Shown one piece after another: positions 51,088 through 61,444 of a stretch of DNA of 64,000 nt. Numbering within the stretch: the first letter of the stretch is position 1; every line of letters begins with the position of its first letter. The DNA is taken from positions 410,013 through 474,012 of the forward strand of contig CAWCEZ010000009.1 in assembly GCA_963794745.1 (NCBI GenBank), given 5' to 3'. Made by a program: the position numbers and the translations under genes. The notes beneath the pieces were generated by a model. The model made no database searches, was not told the origin of the DNA, and saw only the letters and a program-made list of their open reading frames with translations. The stretch is from Fen-671 sp963794745. Lineage in GTDB: Bacteria; Actinomycetota; Acidimicrobiia; Acidimicrobiales; Palsa-688.

Positions 51088-53530
51088 ATGACGGGAAGAG
51101 CCCACCCGGGCTGGTCTTGCCGTGTGATCGGAAAACTGATGGGTAAATGGTTGGGGAGGTCGTCGGGACCTCAACCGCTGGCCCCTCATCGCGCGGTTGC
51201 GGCCTCGGAACGACGTCCGATCTGGCTCGCAGCGGCCGCGCTCTTGGTCGTTCTAGGCATGGCGATCTCGTTCGTGGCGGCGGGTTCACTGGCCAGCGAT
51301 GCCGCGGCCCGGTCGCGGGAAGCGTTCAAGGCTTCGTCCGGCAATATTGCCTCAACGCTGCAGTTGGCGATCCAGCACGAGAGCGACCTCAACGTGAGCG
51401 CTGGCGGTTTCATCGCGGGGGACCCGACGGCGTCGAGCGCCCAGTTCGACCGGTGGGCCAGCTCGGTCCAGGCGGTCGCCCGGTACCCCGAACTGGTTGG
51501 CATGAGCCGTCTAGTGATCGTGTCAGCTGCCGAGTTGCCCGCTTTCGCAGCACGGTCGGTCGCCGACCAGGTGGGGCCGTTGGCCGCCAAGGGCCCCTTT
51601 GTGGTCACGCCGCCGGGGAAACGACCGTTTTACTGCTTCTTGGTGGCGTCGGTGTCGGTGGGTAAGCAGACGCCGCTGCCGGCCGGCAGCGATTTCTGCC
51701 CTCCTGGGCCCAACCGGACAGCTGAGCTGGCTGCCGAAGATTCGGGCCAAGGCGCTTACCTGCCGTACCAGATCGGCACGACCGCTGTGTTGGCGATCCT
51801 CACCCCCGTCTACAGCCATGGTGTTACGCCGGCTACTGTCGCCGGTCGCCGAGCAGCGTTCCTGGGTTGGATAGGAATGGCGGTGCTGCCCGAGGTGGTG
51901 CTGGACAGGGCGTTGGCGGGCCAGCCCGAAAAGGCTGTGACCTTCACCTACCACGTCGGGCCTTCTAACGCGGTCTTCCGCAGCGGACAGGTCCCGGCCG
52001 GCTCCGAGACGGCCAAGATCAACCTGCACAACGGGTGGACGGTTACTACCTATACCGCGCAAATTCCCGCCGGGGCCTTCGACTACACGAACGCCCTGGA
52101 CGTGTTCATCATCGGTTCCCTACTGGGAGTGCTGCTGGGCTCGCTGGTGTTGGTGCTAGGCACCGGCCGGGCCAGAGCATTGCGCACCGTGACTGAAAAA
52201 ACCGGTGAGCTCCGCTATCAAGCCTTACATGACGCGCTTACCGGGCTACCCAACCGGGCACTGATCATGGACCGCATCGAGCAGCTCCTGGCGCGCAACC
52301 GTCGCGCGGGCACCCTCGGCGCTGCCCTTTACGTCGATCTCGATGAGTTCAAGAACGTGAACGATTCCCTGGGGCACGAAACCGGCGACCGGCTTCTGAC
52401 CGCGGTCACTGCCGCGCCTCGAATCCACCCTGCGAGACGCCGACACCATCGGCCGAATGGGCGGCGACGAGTTCATCGTGCTCATCGACGGCTCTACGCT
52501 CAACGTCGGTCCCCAACTCGTTGCCGAACGCCTCCTCGACGTCCTGCGCCAGCCCTTCGAGCTCCCGGGCACGACAATTCCTCTTGTCGTTAATGCCAGT
52601 ATCGGCATTGCCCTAGGGGACCGGGAAAGCGCGGGCGAGTTGCTGCGCGACGCGGATGTGGCTCTCTATCAAGCCAAAGCGGCTGGCAAGAACCGCTACG
52701 CAATCTTTGACCCCGAGATGCAAACCGAGCTCCAACACCGCGTCGAGCTCGAGTCCGAATTGCGCTCGGCCCTCGGCGGCCACCAGTTCCGGCTCGTCTA
52801 CCAACCCATCTACAACCTCGACGACCTGAGCCTGGTCGCTGTTGAAGCCCTCTTGCGCTGGGACCACCCCACGCGCGGTGTCATCCAACCGGCCGAGTTC
52901 ATCCCCATCCTCGAACAAACGGGCCAGATCCGCGAAGTCGGGGCCTGGGTGCTACGTGAAGCCTGCGCGCAGACCGCGGCATGGCACGCCCGAGGCGACA
53001 CCCTGGACGTGTCCGTCAACGTGTCGGGACGCCAACTGGACGACGACGCCATCATCGACCACATCCGACAAGCCCTCAGCCTGAGCGACCTCGACCCCAC
53101 GTCTCTGATCATCGAGGTCACCGAGACTGCGCTGATGCGCGACGTCCAAGCCACGGCCAGCCGCCTGCGGTCTATCAAAGAGCTGGGTGTTCGTATAGCC
53201 ATCGACGACTTCGGCACCGGCTACTCCTCGCTCGCCTACCTCCAGCAGTTCCCGGTCGACTGCCTCAAAATCGATCGCTCTTTCACCAACGCCATCTCTG
53301 CCTCCCCGGAATCAAAAGCGCTCGTTGCAACGCTCGTGCAACTCGGCAAAGACCTCGGGCTCAAAACCCTGGCGGAAGGCGTCGAAACCACCGACCAAAT
53401 GGACTACCTTCGAGGCGAGCGGGTCAACGAAGCCCAAGGTTTCCTCCTCGCCCGGCCCCTGGACCCCGCCACTATCGAAGCCCAGATCCTTGCCCCACAG
53501 CGCCCAACCACGATCGCAAACAGCCCCTAA
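51088..53530 (+). pseudogene. CHASE-GGDEF-EAL cyclic di-GMP protein, one frame disruption
   Basis: A protein of about 814 residues over two frames. Two membrane helices flank a CHASE-like periplasmic sensor (about 70-330: SGNIASTLQLAIQHESDLNVS, then PELVGMSRLVIV). A GGDEF domain follows (DALTGLPNRALIMDRI; RMGGDEFIVLIDG) and then an EAL domain (LVAVEALLRWDHP, IDDFGTGYSSLAY, LKIDRSF, LKTLAEGVET). Both catalytic motifs look intact, so it could make and break cyclic di-GMP. The break is one extra base near 52411-52420 (ACT GCC G CGC CTC). The start at 51088 is uncertain; 51139 is another choice. Confidence 0.85.
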
Positions 53531-53810
53531 AACAGGATATTCGGCCATCGATTTCATGAGCCTCCCGTCGCTCGTTCATCGTGGACCTAACCGGGCACTT
53601 CGCGTACTCCCGCGTCACCCCTTCAGTACAGGTACTTCTTGAGCTAGCTGAGCCGTGTGCGGCCTAATTACCACTACCTCTCTATGCGCGACGAGGCCTC
53701 CCTCACCAGGACCGGCAGCGCGCCCGCAAGCGCATCGTGTGGGTGCACGTGCACCAGCCAAGAGCCGTGAGCCGACCTCGGCGATGGCTGTGAACGGGCC
53801 CGGCTTGGGG

Positions 53811-54425
53811 TCATCTGCCGATGGCAAGGGCAAGGAGGGTATTGACCGCCGTTTCGATCGGGCGGGAACTCCGAAGTACCTGACCGAGTAGAAGCCCTCC
53901 TTCGAGCGCGGCGAGCAGAGTAGTGGCCAGGTCGTCCGGGTCGATGTCGGACCGGAGCCTCCCGTCGGCATGAAGGGATCTGAGCCCATCGCTGATGGCG
54001 GCTGCCCACTGATCGAACCCTGCCGCAATGAGCGCTCGGGCCTCGGGGTCACTCTCGGCGAGTTGACCAACGAGCGAGCCAAGTTGGCAGCCCCCCTTTG
54101 CTTTGGTGCGCCTCGCTGCGGCGATCACCATGTTCCGCCAGGCTTCGACTCCGTTCGCGCTGGCGAGCACCTGCCGCTGGCGTTTGACGATGGCGTCGGC
54201 TTGGTAGTCGATGACCGCCTGCACGAGTTCGTTCTTGTCGGGGAAGTAGTGGTACATCTGAGAGCCGCTGACTTCCGCCGCCGCCTTGACGTCTTCCAAG
54301 GTTGTCGATGCGACCCCGCGCTCATGGATCAGGGCGGCGGCCTCCTCCACTATTCGTGCCCGGGCGCGTGCTCCCTTGGGGGTGAGCTTCGGCCGGTCAC
54401 TCGTCTCGTTGACCATGCCACCCAT
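53811..54425 (-). CDS. TetR-family transcriptional regulator
   Basis: A 204-residue repressor. The helix-turn-helix (ARARIVEEAAALIHERGVAST, TLEDVKAAAEVSGSQMYHYFPDKNELVQAV) is typical, and the C-terminal helices form the ligand domain. The inducer is unknown. The likely target is the SDR gene that diverges from it, whose promoter lies in the 88-base gap. ATG at 54425 or 54416. Confidence 0.9.
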   Translation of the reverse strand: MGGMVNETSDRPKLTPKGARARARIVEEAAALIHERGVASTTLEDVKAAAEVSGSQMYHYFPDKNELVQAVIDYQADAIVKRQRQVLASANGVEAWRNMVIAAARRTKAKGGCQLGSLVGQLAESDPEARALIAAGFDQWAAAISDGLRSLHADGRLRSDIDPDDLATTLLAALEGGLLLGQVLRSSRPIETAVNTLLALAIGR

Positions 54426-54442
54426 CCTAGCAACTTTTGAGT

Positions 54443-54471
54443 TTGACAGCCCAGTCCGGCTGTGTCATAGT
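54443..54471 (+). promoter_or_regulatory. SDR promoter TTGACA-N17-CATAGT
   Basis: TTGACA (54443-54448), 17 bases, CATAGT (54466-54471). A GTTG-CA-CAAC inverted repeat overlaps the start region just downstream, a candidate TetR operator. The SDR gene has GAGAGGAC before its ATG. Confidence 0.6.
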
Positions 54472-54513
54472 GAGTTGCACAACCCAGTTTTACGAGAGAG
54501 GACAAACCAACGT

Positions 54514-54813
54514 ATGACTGATCTAAGAGGCAAGACTGCTCTGGTTACAGGCTCGACGAGCGGGATCGGCAAGGCTACGGCCATCGCCTTGGCCGCCCGC
54601 GGCGCTCACGTACTTGTAGTCGGGCGCAACGAACAACGAGCCAAAGATGTGGTGGCCGAGATCGAAGGCAGCGGCGGTAGCGCAACGTTCAGCCTCACCA
54701 CGTTGAGCGACCTGGGATCGGCCCAGGACCTGGTCGAGTGGGCCACTGAGGCGGGCGACGGTCACGTCGACATACTCATCAACAACGCCGGCGTCGCCTT
54801 GCTCTTGACGTAA
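54514..54813 (+). pseudogene. truncated short-chain dehydrogenase
   Basis: The first 99 residues of an SDR: KTALVTGSTSGIGKATAIAL, GRNEQRAKDVVAEIEG, DILINNAGVALLLT and then TAA. The catalytic Ser-Tyr-Lys half is missing. The following DNA encodes unrelated sequence, so this is a real 3' truncation by deletion or rearrangement, not a frame error. The promoter and tetR are intact, so the fragment is probably still transcribed. Confidence 0.85.
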
Positions 54814-54865
54814 ATGGTTTCTATGACCTCATGGCTCGGGGCCAGTCGTCGCCACCGTAGTTCCC

Positions 54866-55536
54866 ATGAGCGCGTGGCTTCGACGCACGAGAGCCTATGG
54901 GCTAATTGTTATCGCCGCGTTCATCGCCACCGGTGCGGCGTCGCTGGTCGCTCCTTCCCAAACTGCGCGGCGGGCGTCACGGCTCCCGGTGCCATCGGCA
55001 CGACTTGCAACGTCGGCGGCTCGGGTTTCGGTCCCTCTGATGGGTTCGACACTCTTCTTGATGGCGAGATGCCGGACGATGCCGACGCCATCGGCACTTC
55101 CCACATCAAAGGTCGCACGGTCATCACCGTGTTGCATGCATTTAGCGCGAGCTGTAAACCGCTAATGAGCTTTGGGACCGAGCGGCACCGACATCGTACG
55201 TTGGAGGCTGCGCAGTCGTGGAGGGCCCAGTTCGGGGAGATCGACACCATCACCCCAACCCCGGCTTCGCGCTACCGCTTGGGCGGCTCAGACGGGCCCG
55301 TCGAGGTCGTCGGGCGGGTACTGGCCAACGGACGGATCGACCCGACCCTCGGGACATCCGGCAGGGCCCGGTTCGCTCCCGAGGAGAAGGGACTCGGTCC
55401 CATCCCACCAGTCCCTGGGGTCACCCCGGCCACCTGGTTCACGGAAGGCGGACGCTCAGTGACGCCCGTAGTTACCCCGATACCATCCCTCAAAAGACGT
55501 TCCAAGTCAGGAGCGGGAACTGGCTTTGAGAAGTAG
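54866..55536 (+). pseudogene. candidate secreted protein, one frame disruption, overlapping the EAL gene end
   Basis: The first frame from ATG 54866 gives a signal-like segment (AYGLIVIAAFIATGAASLVAPS). After a -1 change at CCC 54957-54959 the other frame reads NCAAGVTAPGAIGTTCNVGG, then DADAIGTSHIKGRTVITVLHA and on to 55536. The second half overlaps the end of the leftward GGDEF-EAL gene for over 260 bases, so the last part may be a shadow. Paired cysteines fit a secreted protein. Support is weak. Confidence 0.35.
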
Positions 55537-58190
55537 TACCCCTGCACCAACTCGCACCCCAACGAACGCAACATCTGCACCTGGTCCAGCTTTTCAGCCC
55601 CTTCGGCCACGATGCCCAGCCCAAGGTCCCTCGCGAGGTGGATAATCGTCTGCGCAAGACGAGCCGAGCCCCGACTCAGCGCAATTCCATCGATAAATGA
55701 TTTGTCGATTTTCAGCGTGTCGATGGGCATGTCACGCAGGGAGCTCAAGGACGAGTACCCGGTACCGAAGTCGTCGATCGCAATGCGCAGCCCTTGAAGG
55801 CGCAGGCGCGACAACAACTCGGACTTTGCAGCTATGTCGTCGACTAGCAGGCTCTCGGTTATTTCTAGGGTGATCTGTGCGGGATCCACGCTGCTGTGGC
55901 TTAGGGTCTGTTGCACCATGTCCTCGAACCCCGGATGAGACAGTTGTCGCGCTGAGACATTGACGCTCATCCGAAGAGCGCGACCCGCGCTCCGTGTCAT
56001 CGTCGCAAGGTCCCGGCAGGCTTGCTGGAGCACCCACTCCCCGATGGTCACGATCAAACCGGAGGACTCGGCAACCGCTATGAACACACCGGGTGTAATG
56101 AGGCCCCGCTCCGGATGGGCCCAGCGGATGAGCGCTTCCGCACCGACGATCTCACCAGAGCTGAGGCTTACCACGGGCTGGTAGTACAGCCGCAGTTCAT
56201 CGCGCGCCAGGGCTTTACGTAGTTCGGATTCGATCTGCATCCTGTCCAATATTTGTTGGTGAAGCGCAGAGGTAAATCTCACGCATGACCCGGCGCCCTC
56301 GGCTTTGGCCGCATTGATGGCTAGGTCAGCATTGCGCAGTAATTCCTGTTCCGTCTCGGCGTCGGGGCCACCGACTGCGACCCCAATGTTCACCTGCACG
56401 ACGACTTGGTTGGTCCCCTCACCGAAAGGTATGGCGAAGCATTCGACGAGCCGGCTGGCTGTGGCATCGGGGTCAAATCCACCTGCTGGTCCCTCCAAAA
56501 GCACGGCGAACTCGTCCCCTCCAACACGAGAAATCACGTCTGCGTCTCGTACTTCAGCTTTCAGCCTCTCGCCCACCTCCTTCAGAATCTCATCACCACG
56601 GGCATTTCCGTGTAGATTGTTGACAGCCTTGAAGTTGTGCAGATCTACGAACATCACGCCGAGCGCGACTCCGCTTCGCCGACGGCGGCGGACCGCGTTG
56701 TTCAGGTGCTCGCGGAACAGGGCGCGATTGGCGAGGCCTGTCAGGGGGTCATGAAAGGCCTGGTGACGTAGCTGCTCTTCGAGAACTTTCTGAGCCGTCA
56801 CGTCGCGACTGTTGAGCACCAGCCCGGCGACACTCGGCTCGTTCAGGAGGTTGGTAAGTACCGACTGGAGAGACCGGGACGACCCGTCCGCATGGCGCAT
56901 GCGCCAATCCGTAGTCACCTCGGCCGTTGGGTCGGACAGGAGCTTTGTCACTAGGTCGGGCCACTGGTCGCGGTCGGCCGGCTCCAACATGTCCAGGAGG
57001 CATCTCCCGGAAGTTGCTTCGGGATCCCAGCCGAGCACACGCTCGACCGAGGGGCTTTGGAAAAGGACGATGCCAGCGCGGTCCACGATGGTTATGGGGT
57101 CGGACGAGTGCCGGCCCAATGCAGCAAACCGTTGCTCGCGGGCCCGCAGTTCCTCGCTCCCACGCTGCACTTTAACGACTAATCGCTGGTTCAAGGCTAC
57201 GTTGTCCAACAGCGTCAAGATCTGCCTGGCAGTCAAGGCCGCCAGCAAGAGGAACCCCTCTATCGGGAGGAACACTCCGAACGACCGTCTCTCGACCAAC
57301 CGCGCCATGACGACCGCCGCGGCTAGGCCGACGACTGCGTAGGGGGTCAGCACGCCTGCCAGGGTGACCCGGTCGGAGTCAACGTCACGTTCTTGCCTCG
57401 GTTCAACTCTCATTGCCCTGAGTGCCCCCAACCCGATTAAGAAATACCCGGCAACCCAGCCGGTGTCGAGGGCATTTCCGATGCCGTAGCTATTGGTTGC
57501 TGTTAAGTAGGCAAAGCCACTATCGGCGACTGCGAAGGAGACGATCCCTGCCATCACCAGCCCGAGGCACGCCCGATAGTCCTTTTCGGCACCGATCGCA
57601 ACAATTACTGCCAGCGACACCATTGCCACGTCGCTGGCCGGGTAAGCCATGGAGAGGACCTGTTTGAAGAACCCGCCCTGACTGTGCCGGAAGGTCGGCC
57701 CCAGCACCAACGCCCAGCTGGCAAAGAGCAATGAGCCGGTGATCATGGCGGCGTCGAGCAGGGCGCGCAATCGAGAGGCCAATCGTCTCACCACGGTCGG
57801 GAACGTAAGCAAGCCGGCGATGAATAGTGGTACCGCCGCGAGATATCCAGCGTCGGCCAGCGAAGGGAAGGGCACGGGAATGTTGCGGACAACGTCGTAA
57901 TCGCACCAGACGAGCTGTCCGCCCGCCCACGACGCACAGGAGGCAGCGAGCAGTCCCCAAGAAAGGCGAGCTCGCGGAAGCCTCCAGGAGGCCAGCCCAC
58001 AGGTCACGGCCGCCGCCAGTGGTGACATGAGCTCCCCAATGTTGTCGACGACGTCTGTGGTTCGACGGCCGCCAATACGTAACGCCACCCAAGCCAAGAA
58101 CACGCCGCTAAACAGCGCGAACACCCCGGCAGTCCGCCAAAAGGCTCGAACGTCTTGTTTGAGCTGGGTCATGTTGCGCCTCGTGGTCAT
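55272..58190 (-). CDS. ten-helix sensor-PAS-GGDEF-EAL cyclic di-GMP protein
   Basis: A 972-residue protein. Residues 1-330 contain about ten membrane helices with unusual conserved motifs (CDYDVVRNIPVPFPSLADAGYL; ADSGFAYLTATNSYGIGNALD). A coiled segment, a PAS domain (about 355-470; SDPITIVDRAGIVLFQSPSVERVLGW), a GGDEF domain (RVGGDEFAVLLEG) and an EAL domain (VGAEALIRWAHP, IDDFGTGYSSLSS, LKIDKSFI, IVAEGAEK) follow. Both output motifs are intact. The C-terminal 70 residues after the EAL domain are low-complexity. It probably makes or degrades cyclic di-GMP in response to a membrane or energy signal. A shorter paralogue of the sensor part is at 59.2 kb. Confidence 0.92.
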   Translation of the reverse strand: MTTRRNMTQLKQDVRAFWRTAGVFALFSGVFLAWVALRIGGRRTTDVVDNIGELMSPLAAAVTCGLASWRLPRARLSWGLLAASCASWAGGQLVWCDYDVVRNIPVPFPSLADAGYLAAVPLFIAGLLTFPTVVRRLASRLRALLDAAMITGSLLFASWALVLGPTFRHSQGGFFKQVLSMAYPASDVAMVSLAVIVAIGAEKDYRACLGLVMAGIVSFAVADSGFAYLTATNSYGIGNALDTGWVAGYFLIGLGALRAMRVEPRQERDVDSDRVTLAGVLTPYAVVGLAAAVVMARLVERRSFGVFLPIEGFLLLAALTARQILTLLDNVALNQRLVVKVQRGSEELRAREQRFAALGRHSSDPITIVDRAGIVLFQSPSVERVLGWDPEATSGRCLLDMLEPADRDQWPDLVTKLLSDPTAEVTTDWRMRHADGSSRSLQSVLTNLLNEPSVAGLVLNSRDVTAQKVLEEQLRHQAFHDPLTGLANRALFREHLNNAVRRRRRSGVALGVMFVDLHNFKAVNNLHGNARGDEILKEVGERLKAEVRDADVISRVGGDEFAVLLEGPAGGFDPDATASRLVECFAIPFGEGTNQVVVQVNIGVAVGGPDAETEQELLRNADLAINAAKAEGAGSCVRFTSALHQQILDRMQIESELRKALARDELRLYYQPVVSLSSGEIVGAEALIRWAHPERGLITPGVFIAVAESSGLIVTIGEWVLQQACRDLATMTRSAGRALRMSVNVSARQLSHPGFEDMVQQTLSHSSVDPAQITLEITESLLVDDIAAKSELLSRLRLQGLRIAIDDFGTGYSSLSSLRDMPIDTLKIDKSFIDGIALSRGSARLAQTIIHLARDLGLGIVAEGAEKLDQVQMLRSLGCELVQGYYFSKPVPAPDLERLLRDGIGVTTGVTERPPSVNQVAGVTPGTGGMGPSPFSSGANRALPDVPRVGSIRPLASTRPTTSTGPSEPPKR

Positions 58191-59157
58191 CTTCGGCTAG
58201 CAAAGCGCGGAGCTTGAGTTGGGATGGTATGAAGACTCACGTTGCGTCGAATTCGACTTTGGACGGGGAGACCGTCGTGTGACGCAATTGTCGGCGGCCA
58301 CAGCGAAAATGCCCGGTAGCAGTCGGCTAATTTCCACTAGCAGCCAACAAAACCCCTCAGTGGTCGACAGGAGGTCCTCAATTCTGGAAGCCTTCCCTGA
58401 GTGCAGAATGAGAAGCGACGCTTTTGGACTAACTTTTTGAGCGACTAACCTGCCGTCAAGTGGGCGCTTACGATCCTTCGAGCCAAGAAGACGGATCACA
58501 AACTCACAGGTCAGGCCATGTGCCATCGGTGCCGAGAAGTTCGGACCCGATTGTCAGGAAACCCGATTTGCAAGCCCTCTCTTGATGGGGCAGTCGCTCT
58601 TCGAGCCCCAACGTCGTCGCAGCGGTTCCGCGGTTACCCAAGCCCGCGTCGCAACCGCGAGAGGCGGCCGAGGTACCGATCCTGCAAGCGAATGCTGTCT
58701 GTCTGTTGCCACCTGGTCAGCGCTGCGACCGGGTGGGCCAAGCAATTCTTTGACACTCTGCTGCGTTCCGGGCACCTCGCGGTCCGGATGGAAGTTGGAA
58801 CCCAGCGCAACGAAGGAAGTCGTATGAACACTTCTGTGCTCGGGCGAGTTTAAGAATTGATTGCATCACAGAAAGGCTAAATGGGTGAAGATAGTAGGCT
58901 CTCGAGCCGGTCTACGGGTGTCTACCAACAGAGCACTGCGGGGGTCGTGCCCGGATGGCCGGGTGGCACTCGCGCCCTCATGTGTCGTCACCGCGACCGT
59001 GCCACCTGCGGTTACATCCCTCATCGTCGAACGCAGCAAAAGCCGGAGGGTAACGAGCCTCAGGCTCTCCAGGTAACGAAGGATGGCCGTGACGGCTACT
59101 AAAGCGCTTTTGCAGTTGAGTCGGGCCGACGCCTAGTACATGCGAACTCTGTCGATT
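58191..59157. other. gene-poor stretch between sensor paralogues
   Basis: Nearly one kilobase with no convincing gene on either strand. The few frames are irregular and lack ribosome sites. An AGCCTCAGGCT palindrome lies near 59060. It may be decayed coding DNA or hold unseen RNA genes. Confidence 0.5.
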
Positions 59158-60180
59158 TCAAGAGAACAGTTTGAGCATCAAAGCAAGATCGTGCAACGAA
59201 AGGCCAGCGTCGGCGACGATGAGCAGCAAGGCGGTTGCGGAGACGACCCGGTCAGCGATGAAAGGAGTGAACCGCACCGGTTTGCGGTAGGCAGGCTGCG
59301 CGGTGCCCCGCCTCTCGGCGCTGAGCCCAGGAGCGCCAACGGTAACGAGTGCACTTGCAGCGAACGTCCCAGCGGGGGTGAAGGCACCGGAGTTGTCGGC
59401 GAGGCGGCGCTGCTGGACCGCCCAGGTAGCTCCTAACGCCACCAGTAAATAGCCGAGCACCCAGCCGGTGTCCAATCCGTTACCAATCCCGTAGCTGTTT
59501 GTTGCCGTAAAATAGGCGAACGAGCTGTCCGCGACCGTAAAGGATAAGATCCCCGCCAGGACCAACCCCAGGCTCACCCGATCTCGTGTTGCCCGTCGGA
59601 ATGCCACCACCACCATTGCCGAGATCACTAGGTCACTCGTCGGGTAGGTCATGCCTACGAAGGGCGAAAGTACAGCGTCGACAGGCCGGTGGGAGATAAG
59701 CCCGGCAAGCGTTGCCCAGCCCCCAAAGAATACGGCGAACCCCGCGAACATCTCCACGGCGAGCCCCACCAGGCGCCTGGTGCTCCGGGTCGTCCCGTCA
59801 GAGAACGCTAGGAGGCTCACCACTGTCATCGGCACGGCGCTGAGGAAACCGATGTCGGCGAGCGACGGGAAGGGAACCTGGGCCCCGCGGACGAGGTCGT
59901 AGTAGCACCACGCCGCCTCTCCACATGCCCAAGTGAAACTGGACACGGCCAGGAAAGCCCACGCGGTTTGATTGCGGCGCTGCATGCAAGCTGCCGACAT
60001 GCAAGCGGCCGCCGACACCAACGCCGCGACTAGTTCTCCGACATCGTCGACCGCGTCAGCTGTCCGAGCTCCGCCGATACCGAAGGTTACCCAGGCCAGG
60101 AAAGCCACGGTCAGGGTCGCGAACAGCCACGCGAGCAAGCGGAAACCTCTGGTGCCATCCGCTGAATAGATCATGATCAC
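59158..60180 (-). CDS. stand-alone membrane sensor, paralogue of the 55.3-58.2 kb protein
   Basis: A 340-residue membrane protein of about ten helices whose whole length matches the first 330 residues of the GGDEF-EAL neighbour: WCYYDLVRGAQVPFPSLADIGFLSAVP, split by its length limit, then YPTSDLVISAMVVVAF and FAYFTATNSYGIGNGLDTGW. It ends (SLHDLALMLKLFS) just where the other protein enters its coiled linker, so it lacks the PAS-GGDEF-EAL output. It could be a truncated duplicate or a functional sensor subunit. GTG at 60180 (or ATG 60174) is the start; GAGAGG lies upstream. Confidence 0.85.
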   Translation of the reverse strand: MIMIYSADGTRGFRLLAWLFATLTVAFLAWVTFGIGGARTADAVDDVGELVAALVSAAACMSAACMQRRNQTAWAFLAVSSFTWACGEAAWCYYDLVRGAQVPFPSLADIGFLSAVPMTVVSLLAFSDGTTRSTRRLVGLAVEMFAGFAVFFGGWATLAGLISHRPVDAVLSPFVGMTYPTSDLVISAMVVVAFRRATRDRVSLGLVLAGILSFTVADSSFAYFTATNSYGIGNGLDTGWVLGYLLVALGATWAVQQRRLADNSGAFTPAGTFAASALVTVGAPGLSAERRGTAQPAYRKPVRFTPFIADRVVSATALLLIVADAGLSLHDLALMLKLFS

Positions 60181-61262
60181 TCACGCGACCTCTCGGGCGA
60201 TCGGCATATCGAGTCGAGCGCGTTGCGCCGGTTTGTGACTTTCGGCCCTATTGCCTTATCGCACTTTTCTGGTTGTGAGGGCTCGTGCCTTGATCCGCGT
60301 CAGCGCCCGCGGACATCGCGGCAGCGAGTAGCACTCGGGCCGCCGAGGGGTGACCGGTACCGATCGGACGTGGACAACTGGTCAACCTAAGGCGTGGGAC
60401 ATCGGACTCCCGCACTTTTACGTTTCGCCGAGCCTCCATTGCGGTCGTCTCCACCGGGCTCTCCTGGAACCGGCCCGGCGTTGCTGGACGACCCGGACGC
60501 CGGCGGAGAGACCTTACCAAACCTCGACGTCGGAGCGCGTCCAGACACGACTAATTGCCTCAGAGGCCCCTTCACCGACCTTTGTCACGGCTTCATTCGC
60601 GTGATGGGGCTCACCAAGATGACCGTCATGCTCGGCTTCACCCTGGCTTCTTTCAACTGGACCTGGCCCGCACTCTTCGAGCCAAATACCACCGGACGAG
60701 ACGGGTCGGTCAGCGATTAAGCCGAAGCAGACGAGAGCTAAACCCGCACGCTACCTAGCCTGAAACATCGAGCGGCAAGAGGTCGAGGCACCTCCCCTAC
60801 TAGGGGCTCTCCGCAGCGAGACCGGTTGACCGTTTGCCAGTGACGGCCGGCCTTTAGAGCGCCCGGCAACAAGTGCGAGCGCGCGAAAAACCGCTATGCG
60901 CAAACCGCCGCCCCTAGGACCGGTGGTGCACTGAGATTTGGGGGAAATGGAGCCACAAAGTGCCTCCGGCACCTGCAGGGCGGGAGTTCTTGATCAATGC
61001 GCCATTAAGTTCACGCACATCACTCCTTGGGATGATCGTGACACCCTATGACTTGGGATTTCCGCACACGGCGCCCTGAGTCTCCACAGCCTAAGAGCAC
61101 GAAGCTCCACAAGCGGCGGCGACGCCACTCATCGACAGATCATTGAACCCGCTCTTACCGAGATGTCAGGCAGTAAACCACCATTCGGGGCGCGAGCCAG
61201 ACATCCTTCCCTCTCTAACGATGCTGTCCCGTAACCCCCCATAGCGCGCCATGACGATCCAC
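60181..61262. other. gene-poor stretch before the insertion element
   Basis: About 1.1 kb with only short, irregular frames. A CCCCT-ACT-AGGGG hairpin lies near 60796. No RNA gene or conserved protein is evident. The sequence just before the IS (GATCCAC) would be the target site. Confidence 0.5.
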
Positions 61263-61289
61263 TGTCGCCCGCCAGCGACATGGGGCCCC
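61263..61289 (+). repeat. left terminal inverted repeat of the IS21 element
   Basis: Starts TGTCGCCCGCCAGC, then a three-base difference (GAC versus TTG in the partner), then ATGGGGCCCC. The partner is at 63972-63998 in inverse orientation. Confidence 0.85.
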
Positions 61290-61444
61290 TGTTGAGGTAG
61301 TTCCGCCAGCAACATAGGACCACCCCTCCGCCAGTTATGGGGCCCCGCCCCGCCAGTTATGGGACCACCCCTGGGTCCACCAGTGACGGCGCTGCTGCCG
61401 GTGAAGTTGCCACCAGGCCGACAGCGGCCCTCATGGAGGTGGCA

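Noticed and set aside
53655..53891. Frame beginning MCGLITTT, like an amidotransferase start
   Set aside because: Only the first residues match by chance; the rest is Pro/Ala/Arg-rich with no amidotransferase motif.
60796..60808. Intrinsic terminator CCCCT-ACT-AGGGG
   Set aside because: Short stem, no U run and no gene ending nearby.
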